Origin: Jatrophihabitans sp.
GTDB lineage: Bacteria; Actinomycetota; Actinomycetes; Mycobacteriales; Jatrophihabitantaceae
Direction: 5' to 3'
DNA: 64,000 nt
Assembly (NCBI GenBank): GCA_036399055.1
Contig: DASWNX010000036.1
Location: 1 to 64,000, forward strand
The position numbers and the translations under genes were made by a program. Every line of letters starts with the position of its first letter. Position 1 is the first letter of the stretch. Positions 7,473-16,897 of this stretch are shown here, one piece after another. Under the pieces are notes generated by a model, which was not told the DNA's origin, ran no database searches, and worked only from the letters and a program-made list of their open reading frames with translations.

Positions 7473-9578
7473 ATGACAGTCAAGACAGCGGCCAGGACCC
7501 AGAGCCGGCTCGCCGCGGTGAGGGCAGACAGTGTCGAGCAGATCCGCAACGTCGCGCTGGTCGGCCATAGCGGAGTCGGCAAGACCACCCTCACCGAGCA
7601 TCTGCTGGTCACAGCCGGAGCGATCCCGCGAGCAGGCGCGGTGGCCGAGGGCAACACCGTCTCCGACGCCGATCCGGTCGAGATAAGCCAGCAGCGCTCG
7701 GCCTTCCTGTCGGTCTGCCCGCTGCGCTATCGCGACGTGGTGCTCAACCTGCTCGACACCCCCGGCTCGCCGGACTTCGTCGGTGAGCTGCGCGCCGGGC
7801 TGCGGGGCGCGGACGCGGCGCTGTTCGTCGTCTCGGCCGCCGACGAGCTGGATGAGAGCACTCTGGCGCTGTGGGAGGAGTGCGCCGCGTTGGGGACCCC
7901 GCGCGCGGTGGTGATCAACCGGCTGGACGCCCCGCGTGCTGACCTGGCGCGGACGCTGGCGGCCTGCCGGCAGGCCTTCGGCGGAGTGGACGGCAACGCG
8001 GTGCTGCCGCTGTGCCTGCCGGCCGATCCGGCGCGACCGCTGGCGGGCGGGCTGGTCCAGCTGCTGGAGGCTGCCGACCCGGTCCATCAGCAGGACCGGT
8101 CGGCTCTGATCGAGGCGATCATCGCCGAGAGCGAGGACGAGTCACTGCTGGAGCGCTACCTGTCCGGTGATGACCTGGACCCCGCCGTGCTGGCCGCCGA
8201 CCTGCACACCGCGGTGGGCCGCGGGCACTTTCACCCGGTGGTGCCGGTCTGCGGGGGCGGCGAGTCCGGCGCCTTCGGGCTGAGCGAGCTGCTGGATCTG
8301 ATCGTCCGGGGCTTTCCCAGCCCGACCGAGCGCCCGCTGCCCGACTGCTGGACGCCGATCGGCGCGCCCGGTCCCACGCTGTCGTGCGACCCGGCCGGCC
8401 CGCTGGCCGCCGAGGTGGTGCGGACCTGGGTCGATCCCTATCTGGGCCGGGTGTCACTGGCCCGGGTGTTCTCCGGCGCCATCACCGGCGACACCGCGCT
8501 GCACGTCTCCGGCCACGGCGCCGCCGATCGGGGCCATCCCGATCACGACGCCGACGAGAAGGGCGCGACCCTGCTGGGCCCGACGCTGGCCCCGATCAAC
8601 TCGGCGTTCGCCGGCGACTTCTGCGTGGTGGCCAGGCTGGCCAGCGCCGAGACCGGCGACACGATCTCCGAGCAGCGCCAGCCGCTGGTGATCCTGCCCT
8701 GGCAACTGCCCGAGCCGCTGCTGCCGATCGCCGTGCGCGGCGCCACCCGCAACGACGAGGACGCGCTGGGCAAGGCGCTGACCCGGCTGTCGGCGTCGGA
8801 CCCGGCCGTCCGGATCGAGCGCAACGCCGGCACCGGCCAGCTGGTGCTGTGGTGTCTGGGCGAGGCGCATGCCGAGGTGGCGCTGGCCCGATTGCGCTCC
8901 GGCGGCGCCACCATCGCCACCGAGCCGGTCCGGGTGCCGCTGCTGGCGACCTTCACCGCGTCGGCGCGCGGGCACGGCCGGCAGGTCAAGCAGTCCGGCG
9001 GCCACGGCCAGTACGCCGTCTGCGACGTGACGGTGGAACCGCTGCCGCGCGGCTCGGGCGTGCGGTTTTCCGACCGGGTGGTCGGCGGGGCGGTGCCCAG
9101 CCAGTTCATCGGCTCGGTCGAGAAGGGCGTCCGCGCCCAACTGGCCCGGGGCGTGCAGGCGGGGGTGCCAGTGGTCGACGTGCAGGTGACGCTGCTGGAC
9201 GGCAAGGCGCACAGTGTGGACTCCTCCGACGCCGCGTTCCAGATGGCCGGGGCGCTGGCGGTCAAGGACGCGGCCTCGGCGGGCGGGATCCAGCTGCTGG
9301 AACCGGTGGACTCGGTCCGGATCACGGTCGCCGAGCACCACATCGGAGCGGTGCTGTCAGACCTGTCCGGGCGGCGGGCTCGGGTCACCGGAACCGAACC
9401 GCTGACCTCAGACCGCCCGGGCAACCGCAGCGTGATCTCGGCAGAGGTGCCGGCGGTGGAGCTGTTGCGCTATCCGGCGGTGCTGCGGTCGCTGACCGGC
9501 GGGGCAGGCAGCTTCACCCGTGGCTACCTGCGCCATGACCCGGCCCCCGCGGCGGTGGCCGCCGCGCTGCTCGGCTGA
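7473..9578 (+). CDS. fusA2: Elongation factor G-like protein (EF-G-2 type)
   Basis: A 701-aa GTPase with the five-domain layout of EF-G. G1 is GHSGVGKT (about residues 29-36), G3 is DTPGSPDF, and the G4 box is NRLD instead of NKxD. The later EF-G domains III-V are recognisable (GQYAVCDVTVEPLPRGSG, FSDRVVGGAVPSQFIGSVEKG, HHIGAVLSDLSGRR). Actinobacteria often carry this paralogue besides true EF-G; its role is not settled. The ATG at 7473 has a GGAAGAGG ribosome-binding site; an in-frame GTG at 7467 is a possible alternative. It diverges from pgsA. Confidence 0.88.
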   Translation: MTVKTAARTQSRLAAVRADSVEQIRNVALVGHSGVGKTTLTEHLLVTAGAIPRAGAVAEGNTVSDADPVEISQQRSAFLSVCPLRYRDVVLNLLDTPGSPDFVGELRAGLRGADAALFVVSAADELDESTLALWEECAALGTPRAVVINRLDAPRADLARTLAACRQAFGGVDGNAVLPLCLPADPARPLAGGLVQLLEAADPVHQQDRSALIEAIIAESEDESLLERYLSGDDLDPAVLAADLHTAVGRGHFHPVVPVCGGGESGAFGLSELLDLIVRGFPSPTERPLPDCWTPIGAPGPTLSCDPAGPLAAEVVRTWVDPYLGRVSLARVFSGAITGDTALHVSGHGAADRGHPDHDADEKGATLLGPTLAPINSAFAGDFCVVARLASAETGDTISEQRQPLVILPWQLPEPLLPIAVRGATRNDEDALGKALTRLSASDPAVRIERNAGTGQLVLWCLGEAHAEVALARLRSGGATIATEPVRVPLLATFTASARGHGRQVKQSGGHGQYAVCDVTVEPLPRGSGVRFSDRVVGGAVPSQFIGSVEKGVRAQLARGVQAGVPVVDVQVTLLDGKAHSVDSSDAAFQMAGALAVKDAASAGGIQLLEPVDSVRITVAEHHIGAVLSDLSGRRARVTGTEPLTSDRPGNRSVISAEVPAVELLRYPAVLRSLTGGAGSFTRGYLRHDPAPAAVAAALLG

Positions 9579-9672
9579 GCCGAATCCGAGCACAGCCGAG
9601 GCGAAGCCGCGTAACCCCGGCAATCGTTCTTCGTTGGACGCCATGACGTGGCCGCCCATGAGGAAGCAGACC

Positions 9673-11022
9673 ATGACCCAGCCGGAGAACCGCACCGCCG
9701 CCGAAGGTGAGCCCATGCCTCAGGGGCGCCACCGGGCGCCACACCTGCCGGTGCCCGCTCCAGCGCTGCCCTCCTGGCTGCCCCGCGCCGGCCTGGCCGC
9801 CGCGGTGGCCCTCGCGCTCGGGCTGGGCGTGCTGGTCACCAACGCCACCGGCGCCCCCACCCGGCAAGGCGCCCAGCCCACCGTCACAGCCGCCCAGGCG
9901 CCGGCGGTCAGCGGACCTGCCCGGCTGTCTCTGGGCGCGCCCAAGGGCGCGAAGCTGCTGCCGGCCCGACCTCGGCATGTCGCGCAGCCGGCGGCTGCCA
10001 CCCCGGCTGCGATCAGCGGGCTGGCAGCCAACGGCATTCCCGCGGTGGCGTTGAACGCCTACCGCCTCGCGGCTGCCCGGCTGGCCTCGGCCCAACCCGG
10101 CTGCGGCCTGCAATGGTGGCTGCTGGCCGGGATCGGCCGGGTCGAGTCCAACCACGGCAGGTACGGCGGGGCGAGCCTGGACGCCAGCGGCGAGTCGAGG
10201 CCCCACATCATCGGCCTGGCCCTCGACGGCGTCGTCTATGACTACATCGCCGACACCGACGGCGGCCGGCTGGACGCCGACACCCGGTATGACCGCGCAG
10301 TCGGGCCGATGCAGTTCATCCCGTCGACCTGGGCCGCCTATGGCATCGACGGCAACGGCGACGGGATCACCAGCCCGTTCAACATCAACGACGCCGCCCT
10401 GGCCGCGGGCCGGTACCTGTGCGCCGCCGGCGGTGACCTTCGGACGGCGGCCGGGCGCACCCGCGCGGTGCTGGCCTACAACCACTCAGACGAGTACCTG
10501 GCGCTCGTGCTGGGCACCGCGGCCGCCTATGCCGCCGGCACGGCTGTCGACGCCCCGATCCAGGGCGTCACCGCCGGCGGGCTGCCGCCGGTCGACACTA
10601 GTTGGCTGCCCCCGGTGAACCCGGGCGCCCCGATCGGAGCCGGCTCGGGGCCGGTGACCAGTTCGCGCGGCGCGGGTTCCACGCCTGGCCGGTCGCCGGT
10701 CGCGGGCTCGCCGGGCGCCGGTCCCGCCAGCTCGTCAAGCCGGTCGCCTAGCCCTGGCTCCTCGGCTCCGGGCTCCTCAGGTCCGGGTTCCTCAGCTCCG
10801 GGCTCCTCGGCGGGCTCCTCAGGCCCGATCCGACCGGCGCCGACCAGCTCAGCGCCTGCCCAGCCCGGCGGTTCGTCCGCGCCCAGCAGCCCACCGGCGC
10901 CGACGCGGCCGCAGTTGCCGACGCTGAGCCCCCTGCCGACGTTGCCGGCGCCGACCGCGACCGCGGTGTGCGTCAAGACCGTGCTGGGCGTGGTGGTCAC
11001 GGTTCCCTGCTCCACGCCCTGA
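9673..11022 (+). CDS. Secreted lytic transglycosylase with Ser/Pro-rich tail
   Basis: About 449 aa. An N-terminal cytoplasmic tail is followed by a hydrophobic signal/anchor segment (AGLAAAVALALGLGVLV), a linker, then a lytic transglycosylase domain of the MltB/SLT-like type: QWWLLAGIGRVESNHG carries the catalytic Glu, then AVGPMQFIPSTWAAYGIDG and RAVLAYNHSDEY. The C-terminal ~150 residues are Ser/Pro/Gly-rich and disordered, and end with a two-Cys segment (AVCVKTVLGVVVTVPCS). It should cleave peptidoglycan glycan strands outside the membrane. The ATG at 9673 has AGGAAG 6 nt upstream, better than the ATGs at 9643 and 9658. Confidence 0.88.
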   Translation: MTQPENRTAAEGEPMPQGRHRAPHLPVPAPALPSWLPRAGLAAAVALALGLGVLVTNATGAPTRQGAQPTVTAAQAPAVSGPARLSLGAPKGAKLLPARPRHVAQPAAATPAAISGLAANGIPAVALNAYRLAAARLASAQPGCGLQWWLLAGIGRVESNHGRYGGASLDASGESRPHIIGLALDGVVYDYIADTDGGRLDADTRYDRAVGPMQFIPSTWAAYGIDGNGDGITSPFNINDAALAAGRYLCAAGGDLRTAAGRTRAVLAYNHSDEYLALVLGTAAAYAAGTAVDAPIQGVTAGGLPPVDTSWLPPVNPGAPIGAGSGPVTSSRGAGSTPGRSPVAGSPGAGPASSSSRSPSPGSSAPGSSGPGSSAPGSSAGSSGPIRPAPTSSAPAQPGGSSAPSSPPAPTRPQLPTLSPLPTLPAPTATAVCVKTVLGVVVTVPCSTP

Positions 11023-11261
11023 CCCCGCTGCTCGATCGATTCGCCCTGACACCGTGCGCATCACCTCGAACTGGTGTTTTCTCCTTATTCTGTAAGTTAA
11101 GTGAGCCATCGGACGATGCGATGCGACCCCTTCCGCTGGGTGCACGCAGGCGGTAGCGTCCGCGCATCGCTTGGCTCCCACGTCGGGGATAGGAACTATG
11201 GGCGCCGGACGAATCACGTGTGCCGTGCTGCCCATTCGTTCTCACCCCAGGAGAAGACCCG

Positions 11262-11618
11262 ATGAAGAATGCTCTGAAGCGCTCACCCCTGGCCACCGTG
11301 GTGAAGGGAGCCGCAGTCGTCGCAGCCAGCGCCGTCCTCGCCTTCTCCAACACCACTCCCGCGCTGGGCGAGACCGGTTGGATCTACGTGCACGGCGGCA
11401 AGGCGCGGTGGGACAGCCTCAACCGGCTCCAATACTGCGACACCCTGGTGGACGGCAACCGGGTGCGGGTGCAGCTAGCCGCTTATGTGGGAGCGACTGT
11501 CTACTACAGCGGCTGGGCGCCGAGCGGGGGTTGCTACACCGAGGGTCACCCGACGTCGATCCAGGTGTTCCGGGTCTGCGCCGAGAACAACGGCTGCTCG
11601 GCCTGGTACCACCGCTGA
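11262..11618 (+). CDS. Small secreted protein, function unknown
   Basis: A 118-aa protein with a clear Sec signal peptide: positive MKNALKRSP, hydrophobic core GAAVVAASAVLAFS, and likely cleavage after PALG. The mature part is about 80 residues, Tyr/Trp-rich, with four Cys (QYCDTL, GGCYTEG, RVCAENNGC) that could form two disulphides. An AGGAGA ribosome-binding site precedes the ATG. The 240 nt upstream contain an unusually AT-rich patch (about 11080-11110), so the gene probably has its own promoter. I do not recognise the family. Confidence 0.75.
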   Translation: MKNALKRSPLATVVKGAAVVAASAVLAFSNTTPALGETGWIYVHGGKARWDSLNRLQYCDTLVDGNRVRVQLAAYVGATVYYSGWAPSGGCYTEGHPTSIQVFRVCAENNGCSAWYHR

Positions 11619-11800
11619 CGAGCCCTGCGCAGCTGCTGACGCGAGCTGGAAGTCATGGCTGGAAGTCCCGTCGGGCTGGCCGTCTCGTCGGGCTGGAAGT
11701 CCCATGAGTGAGACTTCGCACGGTGGCGCTGTCGCCGATGACGGCGTCACCGTGCGCATCCACGCCGCAGGCCTCGGACGAGGTGGGCGGGTTCGGGCCT

Positions 11801-12015
11801 AGGCCACCGAGTCGATGAACCGCAGGATCAGCCGGTCGTCCCGCGCTCGGAAGCCGATCCGCTGATAGATGGCGACCGGGTCGCGTCGTCGACGGCGCCG
11901 ATCACGTCCGGCACGGCGACGCCGCGCTCGCGCAGCCCGGCGGCCAACTCGGTCTCGCTGCCCGGCGGCAGCTCCCCCAGCACCGCGGCGCGACCCGGCA
12001 GGCGCCGCCGATCGC
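11801..12015 (-). pseudogene. Remnant of a GNAT-type acetyltransferase gene
   Basis: Reading the minus strand, the last 25 codons before the TAG at 11801-11803 give AIYQRIGFRARDDRLILRF, a typical GNAT C-terminus (xxYxRxGF). Just upstream the similarity jumps to another frame, which reads LGELPPGSETELAAGLRERG, like the N-terminal half of actinobacterial GNAT proteins. The middle of the domain, including the acetyl-CoA loop, is missing and a frameshift separates the halves. The rest of the 11619-12187 interval holds no other convincing gene. Confidence 0.5.
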
Positions 12016-12187
12016 CTTCCGGGCGGGCGCGGCGTGAAGCCGCGCGAGTCGTGGTCGCGAGCGTGCGAGTGCCGTCCAGGCTGGCGCGGCGTCTCGGAAT
12101 CATGGCCGCCCGGGCCGGTTGGGACGTCTTTCGGTAAGTTCTACCCGCACGGTCCACCTGACTCCTCAACCCGAATGGAGCTACTCC

Positions 12188-12922
12188 GTGATCACACGTG
12201 ACACCCGGTCGGAGGTCGCTGACGCTCTGCAGTCAGTGACCGGATCCGCCAAGTCTGCCGGCACGGCCGTGACCCTGAGTGCCAAGTCGGCCGGCACGGC
12301 CGTCACCGAGAACGCCAAGGTCGCGGCCACCAGCGCGGGGCAGGCGCTCAGCACAGCCGTAGGGGCAGCCAGCGGCGTCGTCACTGACGCCGTCGAGGCG
12401 GTCAGCGGCGCTGTGGAAACCGCCGGCGCTGCCGTCGAAGCGGGCGCCGCGGCGCTGGCGGCTCGTGGCCGGCAGGCTCGCAAGAGCGCCAAGGCAGAAG
12501 CCGCGGCCCGCCGCAAGCAGGCCCGCAAGGCCCGCCGGCGCGGCGGCCGGGCATTGGCCGGCGCGAAGGCTCAGGCAGTCGGACGGGCCGGCGCCGCGAT
12601 GGCGGCGGTGCGGCTGGAGAAGCCGGCGCCCAGCAAGAAGCACAAGGCCGCGCGGCGGCTGCTGCTGCTCGTCGGCGGCGCGGCCGGTGTGGCCCACCTG
12701 ATACGCCTCAACAGCAAGGTGGCGGCGACCAACCCGTTCACCAGCCAGCCCTCCACCCCACCCGCCGGCCAGTCGTCCAACCTCTGGAGCCAGCCGGCCC
12801 CCGAACCACCGACCCACGTCACTCTCAAGCCGGCGGTCGAGACCTCCACCCATGTCGCCCCGGGTCCCTCGGCCGAGCCGTCGACCCACCCGGCGGCCGG
12901 AGCGGGCACCGACCCCAGCTGA
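12188..12922 (+). CDS. Ala/Lys/Arg-rich protein with one hydrophobic segment, unknown function
   Basis: A 244-aa low-complexity protein. Residues 1-95 are Ala/Ser/Val/Thr-rich with repeated KSAGTAVT units (phasin- or LEA-like). Residues 95-155 are strongly basic (KQARKARRRGGRA, SKKHKAARR). One short hydrophobic segment follows (LLLLVGGAAGVAHLI) and the tail is Pro/Ser/Thr-rich. The GTG at 12188 has a GGAG 7 nt upstream. The basic block suggests nucleic-acid or surface-polymer binding, but no known domain is evident. It converges with the HIT gene. Confidence 0.65.
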   Translation: MITRDTRSEVADALQSVTGSAKSAGTAVTLSAKSAGTAVTENAKVAATSAGQALSTAVGAASGVVTDAVEAVSGAVETAGAAVEAGAAALAARGRQARKSAKAEAAARRKQARKARRRGGRALAGAKAQAVGRAGAAMAAVRLEKPAPSKKHKAARRLLLLVGGAAGVAHLIRLNSKVAATNPFTSQPSTPPAGQSSNLWSQPAPEPPTHVTLKPAVETSTHVAPGPSAEPSTHPAAGAGTDPS

Positions 12923-12958
12923 GCTGGGGTTCGTCGGCAGTCGCCCTCAGGCCACGCC

Positions 12959-13510
12959 TCAGGCCCGCGGCCAGTGCTCGGCTAACTGGTCGCGGGCCTC
13001 GGACAGCAACTGGGGAAGCACTCGGGTGTGGCCGATCACCGGCATGAAGTTCATGTCACCGCCCCACCGCGGGACGACGTGCTGGTGCAGGTGCGCCGCG
13101 ATGCCGGCGCCGCCGACAGCGCCCTGATTCATCCCGATGTTGAAGCCCTGCGGACGGGTGGCGGCCCGCAACGCCGCCATCGCGCGTTGGGTGAACAGGG
13201 CGACCTCGGCCGCTTCAGCGGCAGTAAGGTCGGTGTAGTCACCGACGTGCCGGTAGGGCACCACCATCAGGTGACCCGGGTTGTAGGGGTAGAGGTTGAG
13301 CACGGCGAAGGCCAACTCGCCGCGGCTGATGATCAGCGCGTCGGCGTCTGAGCGGGCCGGCAGCTCGCAGAACGGGCAGTGCTTCGCGGCGTCAGAGACC
13401 GGCTTGCCCTCACCGCCGATGTACACCATCCGGTGCGGCGTCCACAGCCGCTGGAAGGCGTCCGGAGTGCCGGCGTAATTGTCCGCGGCCTCCAGCTCCG
13501 GACCCGTCAC
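12959..13510 (-). CDS. HIT family nucleotide hydrolase/transferase
   Basis: A 183-aa histidine-triad protein. The catalytic motif is HLHQHVVP; further conserved parts are CPFCELP (zinc-binding Cys pair), [18 protein letters not shown] and [18 protein letters not shown]. Actinobacterial members next to thrS are annotated as AP4A phosphorylase-like proteins. The GTG at 13510 overlaps the thrS stop (GTGA), so the two are translationally coupled. The open frame extends upstream inside thrS, but that part lacks similarity. Confidence 0.92.
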   Translation of the reverse strand: MTGPELEAADNYAGTPDAFQRLWTPHRMVYIGGEGKPVSDAAKHCPFCELPARSDADALIISRGELAFAVLNLYPYNPGHLMVVPYRHVGDYTDLTAAEAAEVALFTQRAMAALRAATRPQGFNIGMNQGAVGGAGIAAHLHQHVVPRWGGDMNFMPVIGHTRVLPQLLSEARDQLAEHWPRA

Positions 13511-15615
13511 GGCTGCTCGGCAACCGTCGAGCCGTCCGCTTCCGCGACAGCGAAGTCGGCGAGCGAGGGCGAGTGGTTGGCCCGGCTCGCCACGAACGCC
13601 GCGATCTGATCCGCCGCCCGTTCGACCTTGACGCCGTTGAGCTGCTCGCCGTCTCGGAACCGGAACGACACCGCGCCGTCCTCGGCGTCCTTGCCCCCGG
13701 CGATCAGCATGAAGGGCGTCTTGGCCTGCTGCGCCGTCCGGATCTTCTTCTGCATCCGATCGGAGCTGGCATCCACCTCGACCCTGATCCCGCGGGTCTT
13801 GAGCAACGCCGCGATCCCGTGCAGGTAGCCGACCTGCTCGTCGCTCACCGGGATCGCGATGACCTGCACGGGCGCCAGCCATGCGGGGAAGGCGCCCGCG
13901 TAGTGCTCGATCAGCACGCCGATGAATCGCTCCACCGAGCCGAACTTCGCCGAGTGGATCATCACCGGCTGATGCCGGGTGCCGTCGGCGGCCTGGTACT
14001 CCAACCCGAAACCGGCCGGTTGGTTGAAGTCGTACTGGATGGTCGACATCTGCCAGGTGCGGCCGATCGCATCCCTGGCCTGCACCGAGATCTTGGGCCC
14101 GTAGTAAGCGGCGCCGCCAGGATCGGGGACGAGGTCGAGCCCGGACTCGGCCGCGACCACGTTGAGGATCGACGTCGCCGCTTCCCATTGCTCGTCGGTG
14201 CCGATGAACTTGTCCGGCTTGGAGTCGTCACGGGTGGACAGCTCCAGGTAGAAGTCCTCCAGCCCGAAGTCGCGGAACAGGCCGAGGCAGAAGTCGAGCA
14301 GGTGCTTGATCTCGGCCGGCGCCTGCTCAGGAGTGCAGTAGCTGTGCGAGTCGTCCATGGTGAGCCCGCGTACCCGGGTCAGCCCGTGCACCACGCCTGA
14401 CTTCTCGAAGCGGTACACGTTGCCCAGCTCGAACAGCCGCAGCGGCAGCTCGCGGTAGGACCGCCCGCGTGCCCGGTAGATCAGGTTGTGCATCGGGCAG
14501 TTCATCGCCTTGAGCCGGTAGGCGGCATTCTCCAGCTCCATCGGCGGGAACATGCTGTCGGCGTAGTACGGCAGGTGGCCCGAGGTGTGGAACAGGCCTT
14601 CCTTGCTGATGTGCGGGGTGCTGACGAACTCGAAACCCTCCTCGGCGTGCCGCTGCCGGACGTAGTCCTCCATCACGCGGCGCAGGATGCCGCCCTTGGG
14701 GTGGAACACCGCCAGGCCCGACCCGAGCTCGTCGGGGAAGCTGAACAGGTCGAGCTCGGCGCCGAGCCTGCGGTGGTCGCGCTTGGCTGCCTCCTCCAGC
14801 AGCACCAGGTAGGCCTTGAGGGCGTCCTTGCTCGGCCAGGCCGTGCCGTAGATCCGCTGCAGTTGCTCGTTGTCCTGGTCACCGCGCCAGTACGCCGCGG
14901 CGGTGCGCATCAGCTTGAACGCCGGAATCCGCCGGGTCGTGGGCAGGTGCGGTCCGCGGCACAGGTCGGTCCAGGCCAGCTCGCCGTCGCGGTCGAGGTT
15001 GTCATACATCGTCAGCGCGCCGCCGCCGACCTGGGACATCTCCTCGGCGTCCAGCTCGGTCCCGGTGTGACTTGCGGCCTCCGAGCCCGAGTCGCCGGCC
15101 GCGCCGCCCTTGAGGCCGATCAACTCCAGCTTGAACTTCTCGCCGGCCAGCTCCGCGCGCGCCTGGGAGTCGCTGATCTCGCGTCGGGAGAAGCGCTGCG
15201 CTGCCTTGATGATCTCGGTCATCTTCTTCTCGATCGCCCCGAGGTCCTCCGGGGTGAACGGCCGGTCGGGCAGGAAGTCGTAGTAGAAGCCGTTCTCGAT
15301 CGGCGGCCCGATGCCCAGCAGCGTGCCGGGGAACAGCTGCTGCACCGCCTGGGCCATCACGTGGGCGGTGGAGTGCCGCAGCACCGCCAGCCCGTCGGGT
15401 GAGTCGATCGCGACCGGCTCGACGTCGTCGGCGGCGGCGAAGGGCACGTCCAGGTCGCGCAGCTCACCGCGCGAGTCGCGCACCACCACCGCTCCGGAGG
15501 GCCCGTTGAGGTCGACGCCGGCCGCTTCGAGCGCGGCGCGCGGAGTCGTTCCGGCGGCGACCGCAACCGACGGCCGATCGGCCTGGACGGTGGACTGCGA
15601 CACGACGCTGGACAC
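13507..15615 (-). CDS. thrS: Threonine--tRNA ligase
   Basis: A 702-aa class II aminoacyl-tRNA synthetase. An N-terminal TGS domain leads into the second (editing) domain with [16 protein letters not shown] and a zinc-type CxxxH pattern, then the catalytic core ([47 protein letters not shown]) and the anticodon-binding domain ([20 protein letters not shown]). Residues near 170-190 hold a small Gly/Ser/Glu insertion. The GTG start at 15615 is preceded by a strong GAAGGAGA site. No T-box leader is visible in the short upstream interval. Confidence 0.97.
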   Translation of the reverse strand: MSSVVSQSTVQADRPSVAVAAGTTPRAALEAAGVDLNGPSGAVVVRDSRGELRDLDVPFAAADDVEPVAIDSPDGLAVLRHSTAHVMAQAVQQLFPGTLLGIGPPIENGFYYDFLPDRPFTPEDLGAIEKKMTEIIKAAQRFSRREISDSQARAELAGEKFKLELIGLKGGAAGDSGSEAASHTGTELDAEEMSQVGGGALTMYDNLDRDGELAWTDLCRGPHLPTTRRIPAFKLMRTAAAYWRGDQDNEQLQRIYGTAWPSKDALKAYLVLLEEAAKRDHRRLGAELDLFSFPDELGSGLAVFHPKGGILRRVMEDYVRQRHAEEGFEFVSTPHISKEGLFHTSGHLPYYADSMFPPMELENAAYRLKAMNCPMHNLIYRARGRSYRELPLRLFELGNVYRFEKSGVVHGLTRVRGLTMDDSHSYCTPEQAPAEIKHLLDFCLGLFRDFGLEDFYLELSTRDDSKPDKFIGTDEQWEAATSILNVVAAESGLDLVPDPGGAAYYGPKISVQARDAIGRTWQMSTIQYDFNQPAGFGLEYQAADGTRHQPVMIHSAKFGSVERFIGVLIEHYAGAFPAWLAPVQVIAIPVSDEQVGYLHGIAALLKTRGIRVEVDASSDRMQKKIRTAQQAKTPFMLIAGGKDAEDGAVSFRFRDGEQLNGVKVERAADQIAAFVASRANHSPSLADFAVAEADGSTVAEQP

Positions 15616-15703
15616 GGATTGATCTCCTTCAGAGGGGTGGCTGTCGAGGTGTTAGGCGGGCCTGTTGAGGGATGCGACGCACTGCACCGTGCATGCTAGT
15701 GCG

Positions 15704-16897
15704 ATGCTCCTGAACTCCCGAGGCGATATGGCCCTGGCCCTCACCGGCGCCGCCGGCCTAGTGCTACTGGCCGCGTGCAGCGGCTCGTCCACGCCGTCGA
15801 ACTCGGCTTCGGTCAGCGCGAGCCAGCCCGGCTCGGCCTCGGTCAGCGCGAGCCAGTCCGGCTCGACTCCATCCGGCTCGGCCGGCCAGTCCGGTTCAGC
15901 CAGCCAGTCCGGTTCAGCCGGCCAGTCCGGTTCAGCCAGCGCGTCCAGCTCGGCGGCCGGCGGGGTCGTGCGGATCGGCTTGGCCGGCGACGTGCACTTC
16001 GCACTGCGCACCGCTGACCGGTTGGCCGCCAACCCGGCGAGCGTGTTCGGCCCGGCCGTGAAGGGGCTGTCCGCTCCTGATCTGACCATGGTCAACCTCG
16101 AGACGGCGATAGCGGTGGGCGGCGCCCCGGAGAACAAGAGCTTCACCTTCCAGGCGCCACCGTCGGCGTTCACGGCGCTCAACGCCGCTGGCATCGACCT
16201 GGTCTCGATGGCCAACAACCACGCCGCCGACTACGGCGCCGACGGCCTGGCCCAGACCCTGGACGCCATCAAGCGGACCCGCTTTCCGGTGGTCGGTCTC
16301 GGCGCCAACGCGACTGCGGCCTACGCGCCGTACTATATCGAGATCAACGGCGTGCGGCTGGCCTTCATCGCCGCCCACCAGGTGCGGGAGGAGACGCTGG
16401 CCAACTTCTCAGCCACCAGCACCAGTCCTGGCGTGGCCAGCGCCTACTCCGAACTGCTGCCGCTGGCGGTGCGCGCGGCCAAGGCACGCGCGGACGCGGT
16501 GATCGTGTACCTGCACTGGGGCACCGAGTACGTCCACTGCCCGAACACCGACCAGGTGGGGCTGGCGGACCGGCTGGCCGCCGAGGGCGCCAGCGCCGTG
16601 GTCGGCACCCACGCCCACGGCCTGCAGGGCGCCGGCTGGCGTCCGGACGGCGCCTACGTCGCCTACGGCCTGGGCAACTACCTGTGGTGGTACTCCTTCG
16701 GCGACGGGCGCGACGACACCGGCGTGCTTACTCTGACGCTGACCGGCAGCAAGGTCACCGCCGCGTCCTTCGCTCCGGCCAGGCTGGACGAGCGGGGCAT
16801 CGCGGCGCCGGCCACCGGTGAGACGGCGAGCCGGATCAGGTCTGAGTTCGAGCAGTTCCGCCAGTGCGCCGACCTGCTGCCGGCGCCGCCTCGCTAG
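15704..16897 (+). CDS. CapA-family lipoprotein (metallophosphatase-like)
   Basis: About 397 aa. A lipoprotein signal with lipobox LLAAC is followed by a Ser/Gly/Gln linker with internal repeats, then a CapA (PGA_cap) domain with calcineurin-like metal motifs: GLAGDVHF, MVNLETAI, MANNHAADYG, HWGTEY and VVGTHAHGLQ. CapA proteins are linked to poly-gamma-glutamate capsules, but no capB/capC genes are nearby, so the substrate is unknown. The start is uncertain: ATG 15704 gives a good signal peptide, ATG 15728 has a GAGG upstream, and 15665 is the longest option. Confidence 0.86.
   Translation: MLLNSRGDMALALTGAAGLVLLAACSGSSTPSNSASVSASQPGSASVSASQSGSTPSGSAGQSGSASQSGSAGQSGSASASSSAAGGVVRIGLAGDVHFALRTADRLAANPASVFGPAVKGLSAPDLTMVNLETAIAVGGAPENKSFTFQAPPSAFTALNAAGIDLVSMANNHAADYGADGLAQTLDAIKRTRFPVVGLGANATAAYAPYYIEINGVRLAFIAAHQVREETLANFSATSTSPGVASAYSELLPLAVRAAKARADAVIVYLHWGTEYVHCPNTDQVGLADRLAAEGASAVVGTHAHGLQGAGWRPDGAYVAYGLGNYLWWYSFGDGRDDTGVLTLTLTGSKVTAASFAPARLDERGIAAPATGETASRIRSEFEQFRQCADLLPAPPR
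15884..15937 (+). repeat. 18-nt tandem repeat inside the CapA-like gene
   Basis: Three consecutive 18-nt units (15884-15901, 15902-15919, 15920-15937) differ only at the first base and encode GlyGlnSerGlySerAla-like hexapeptides of the linker between the lipidated Cys and the enzyme domain. A second, longer two-copy repeat lies just upstream (about 15808-15860). Such linkers change length easily by slippage. Confidence 0.85.

Noticed and set aside
15616..15703. T-box leader upstream of thrS
   Set aside because: The interval is too short and lacks the conserved T-box sequence and stem structure.
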